This document shows, in pieces, positions 62,070 to 64,000 of a DNA stretch of 64,000 bases. The translations under genes and the position numbers were made by a program. Source of the DNA: Lysobacteraceae bacterium P (GTDB lineage: Bacteria > Pseudomonadota > Gammaproteobacteria > Xanthomonadales > Xanthomonadaceae); the NCBI GenBank assembly GCA_005503055.1, contig SCOX01000001.1:744001-808000 (forward strand), read 5' to 3'. The notes under the pieces were generated by a model, which worked only from the letters and a program-made list of their open reading frames with translations, made no database searches and had not been told where the DNA came from. Each line of letters begins with the position of its first letter. Position 1 is the first letter of the stretch.

Positions 62070-63818
62070 TCATTCCGCCTCGCGGAACTGCATGCGATGC
62101 AGATGTGCGTATAGGCCATCGAGCGCGAGCAGCTGCGAATGCGTGCCGCGCTCGACGATGCGGCCCTGGTCGAGCACGAGCACCTGGTCGGCGTGTTCGA
62201 TCGTCGACAGGCGATGCGCGATGACCAGCGTGGTTCGGTTCGGCATGAGGTGGTCGAGCGCGCCCTGGACGAGGCGCTCGGACTCGGTGTCCAGCGCCGC
62301 GGTGGCCTCGTCGAGGATCAGGATCGGCGCGTCCTTCAGCATCGCGCGGGCGATCGCCAGGCGCTGCCTCTGGCCGCCGGACAACCGTCCGCCCTTGGCC
62401 CCGATGTCGGTCTGCAATCCTTCGGGCAGGCGCTCGACGAACTCCATCGCATTGGCGCCGCGCACCGCACGGTCCAGCGTCGCCGCGTCGGCGTGTTGCA
62501 TTTCGCCGTAGGCGACGTTGGCCGCGACGGTGCCGTCGAAGAGCATGACCTGCTGTCCGACCAGCGCGACCTGGCGACGCAGGTCGGAGAGGCGATATTC
62601 CTGCAGGGGATGACCGTCGAGCAGGATTTGCCCAGCCTCGATGTCGTAGAAGCGCGGAATCAGCTTGATCAGCGTGGACTTGCCGCTGCCGGAGCGGCCG
62701 ACGATCGCGGTGACCGTACCCGGTCGCGCTTCGAAGGTGATCCCGGTCAACGCCGGCTCGGCCTGTCCCGGATAGCGCGCCGTGACGTCGCGGAATTCGA
62801 TCAGGCCCTGCGCGCGTTCGAGCGGACGCGTGCCGGTGTCCACCTCATCGGGGGTGTCGAGCACATCGAACAGGCGTTCGGCCGAAGCCACGCCGCGCTG
62901 CAACATGCCCTGCACGTTGGTGAGCTGCTTCAACGCGGGGATCACGGCGAGCATTGCCACCATGAGGCTGACGAATTCGCCGGCGCTGAGGCGGTTCTGC
63001 ATGGCTTCGCGGCCGGCGAAGAACAGCAGCAACGCCAGCCCGATCGCGCCCATCAGCTGGACCATCGCCGACGAAATGCTGCGCGTCGATTCGACTTTGA
63101 GGCTCAGGCGTCGGTGGTGGTCGGCCTGGCCCGAATAGCGCGCCAGTTCCGCCGATTGCGCGCCGTACACCTTCACTTCCTGATGGTTGGACAGTGCCTG
63201 GTCGGCGGACTGCAGCAGCTGCGCCCCGCTCTCCTGGATGCGATGGCCGATGCGCCGATAGCGGCGCCCGACCTTGTCCATCGTCCAGGCCAGCAGCGGC
63301 CCCATCAGCAGCACGGCCAGGGTCACGCGCCAACTGGTGTAGAGCATCACGCCCATCATCACCAGCACCTGCAGCGACTGCTGCAGCATCACCTTGGCCG
63401 CGTCGATGGCGGCCTGCGCAACCTGGTCGCTGTCCGAACCCAGACGGGTCAGCATCGACGACACCGGCTCGGTGTCGAAACGCAGACCCGGCAGGCGCAG
63501 GTATTTGCCCAACACCTGCACACGCAGGTCGCGCGCGATGCTGCGGCCCGCGCGCGCCATGAACGTGTCCGTCAGATAGCCTGCGACGCCGCGAACCACG
63601 AAGATGCCGATGATGGCCAGCGGCAACAGTAGGCTGACGTTCGGATTGCGGCTGACGAAGGTCTGGTCGACCATCGGGTTCATCAGCTTGGCGAACGCGC
63701 CGGCTGCGGCGGCTTCGATCAGCATGCCCACCAATGCGATAAGCAGCACGCCTCGATACGGCGCGACGAAGTGCAGCAGCCGGCGGTAGGTCTTCCAGGG
63801 CGACACGTTGTCGCTCAC
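62070..63818 (-). CDS. msbA: lipid A export ATP-binding/permease protein MsbA
   Basis: The 582-residue half-transporter flips lipid A-core across the inner membrane as a homodimer. Six membrane helices occupy about 20-300, with [20 protein letters not shown] first. The ATPase domain at about 340-575 has Walker [18 protein letters not shown], signature [15 protein letters not shown], Walker [13 protein letters not shown] and the switch His in [13 protein letters not shown]. The start is GTG 63818, overlapping the exbD TGA as GTGA. lpxK follows 10 bases later. The exbB-exbD-msbA-lpxK order is well known in Xanthomonas-type genomes. Confidence 0.97.
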   Translation of the reverse strand: MSDNVSPWKTYRRLLHFVAPYRGVLLIALVGMLIEAAAAGAFAKLMNPMVDQTFVSRNPNVSLLLPLAIIGIFVVRGVAGYLTDTFMARAGRSIARDLRVQVLGKYLRLPGLRFDTEPVSSMLTRLGSDSDQVAQAAIDAAKVMLQQSLQVLVMMGVMLYTSWRVTLAVLLMGPLLAWTMDKVGRRYRRIGHRIQESGAQLLQSADQALSNHQEVKVYGAQSAELARYSGQADHHRRLSLKVESTRSISSAMVQLMGAIGLALLLFFAGREAMQNRLSAGEFVSLMVAMLAVIPALKQLTNVQGMLQRGVASAERLFDVLDTPDEVDTGTRPLERAQGLIEFRDVTARYPGQAEPALTGITFEARPGTVTAIVGRSGSGKSTLIKLIPRFYDIEAGQILLDGHPLQEYRLSDLRRQVALVGQQVMLFDGTVAANVAYGEMQHADAATLDRAVRGANAMEFVERLPEGLQTDIGAKGGRLSGGQRQRLAIARAMLKDAPILILDEATAALDTESERLVQGALDHLMPNRTTLVIAHRLSTIEHADQVLVLDQGRIVERGTHSQLLALDGLYAHLHRMQFREAE

Positions 63819-64000
63819 CGCGCAGCCTCCGCGGCCGGTTCGCGCGTCTGCGGCGCGGTCGCGTTCATCACCTTGCGAAAGCCGAGCTGTCCGAGCGCGT
63901 CGTACACGGTGACGACGGCCTGGTACGGCGTGCGTGCGTCGGCGCGCAGCATGACCGGGCGATCGCGATCGTTGCCCGCGACTTCGGCGATAGTGCTCTT
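63815..64000 (-). CDS. exbD: ExbD/TolR biopolymer transport protein, N-terminus outside the window
   Basis: The last 61 residues are visible, with IAEVAGNDRDRPVMLRADAR followed by TPYQAVVTVYDALGQLGFRK and an Ala/Pro-rich tail. This is the periplasmic domain of ExbD/TolR proteins, whose membrane helix and catalytic Asp lie beyond the right edge. With ExbB and a TonB partner it uses the proton motive force to energise outer-membrane uptake. The stop overlaps the msbA start. Confidence 0.9.
   Translation of the reverse strand, partial: KSTIAEVAGNDRDRPVMLRADARTPYQAVVTVYDALGQLGFRKVMNATAPQTREPAAEAAR

Overview
The window is a GC-rich gammaproteobacterial chromosome segment. Its gene content and order point to the Xanthomonadaceae, probably a Lysobacter or Luteimonas relative. 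Indicators are the serC-pheA-hisC-aroA block, the exbD-msbA-lpxK-kdsB block, a XAC0095-type small protein, and many GTAGCCCGGGTAAGCGAAGC-type REP palindromes between genes. There is no prophage, insertion sequence, rRNA operon or CRISPR array. Nearly all of it looks like ordinary chromosome with short accessory stretches.

Layout. 1-4.4 kb: a DUF1254/DUF1214 lipoprotein, a REP pair, a 21-nt periodic repeat array, tRNA-Ser, and a LysR regulator divergent from an azoreductase. 4.6-13.4 kb: serS, a TonB-like protein, an O-antigen-ligase-like protein and, on the minus strand, serC, pheA, hisC and aroA with overlapping stop/start codons. 13.5-20.2 kb: the MsrPQ methionine sulfoxide repair pair, a tail-anchored FHA protein, a PHA-related group (PHA-system protein, FFLEELY-motif protein, patatin), and a coupled DUF72/FAD-oxidoreductase pair. 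20.2-25.6 kb is the most accessory part: orphan NarL, AraC and LuxR regulators, a DoxX-like protein, an exported hydrolase, a frameshifted double LuxR gene, REP clusters, a second 21-nt array, and a structured RNA leader in front of a XAC0095-type gene.

25.7-41.9 kb: an unrecognised leaderless protein beside a secreted RNase-fold protein, an M14 carboxypeptidase, a YbaY-MliC fusion lipoprotein, small stress-type proteins, ThpR, an NHL-M23 fusion, AlkB, Uup, an MpaB-type oxygenase, SelO and an amidohydrolase. 42-48.4 kb: a DEAD-box helicase with a DbpA RNA-binding domain, an EamA transporter, a class I amidotransferase, a phasin, and a membrane protein with a worn Mrr-like domain. 48.4-53.6 kb: a lipid cluster with an alcohol-forming fatty acyl-CoA reductase, acyl-CoA-binding protein, TetR regulator and a second phasin. 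53.7-64 kb: tRNA-Val, arsC, a UDP-sugar dehydrogenase, tRNA-Leu/Cys/Gly, pgsA-uvrC, and the envelope operon exbD-msbA-lpxK-kdsB-phosphatase.

The best candidates for something undescribed are the two intergenic arrays at 2.04-2.30 kb and 24.46-24.74 kb. Their sequences are unrelated, but both are built on a 21-nt period, made of degenerate palindromes, next to REP elements, and readable as 7-residue repeat peptides. Also worth following are the acyl-CoA reductase cluster, the unknown protein/RNase pair, and the tandem LuxR-domain frameshift. All calls come from reading the sequence alone; no database search was run.
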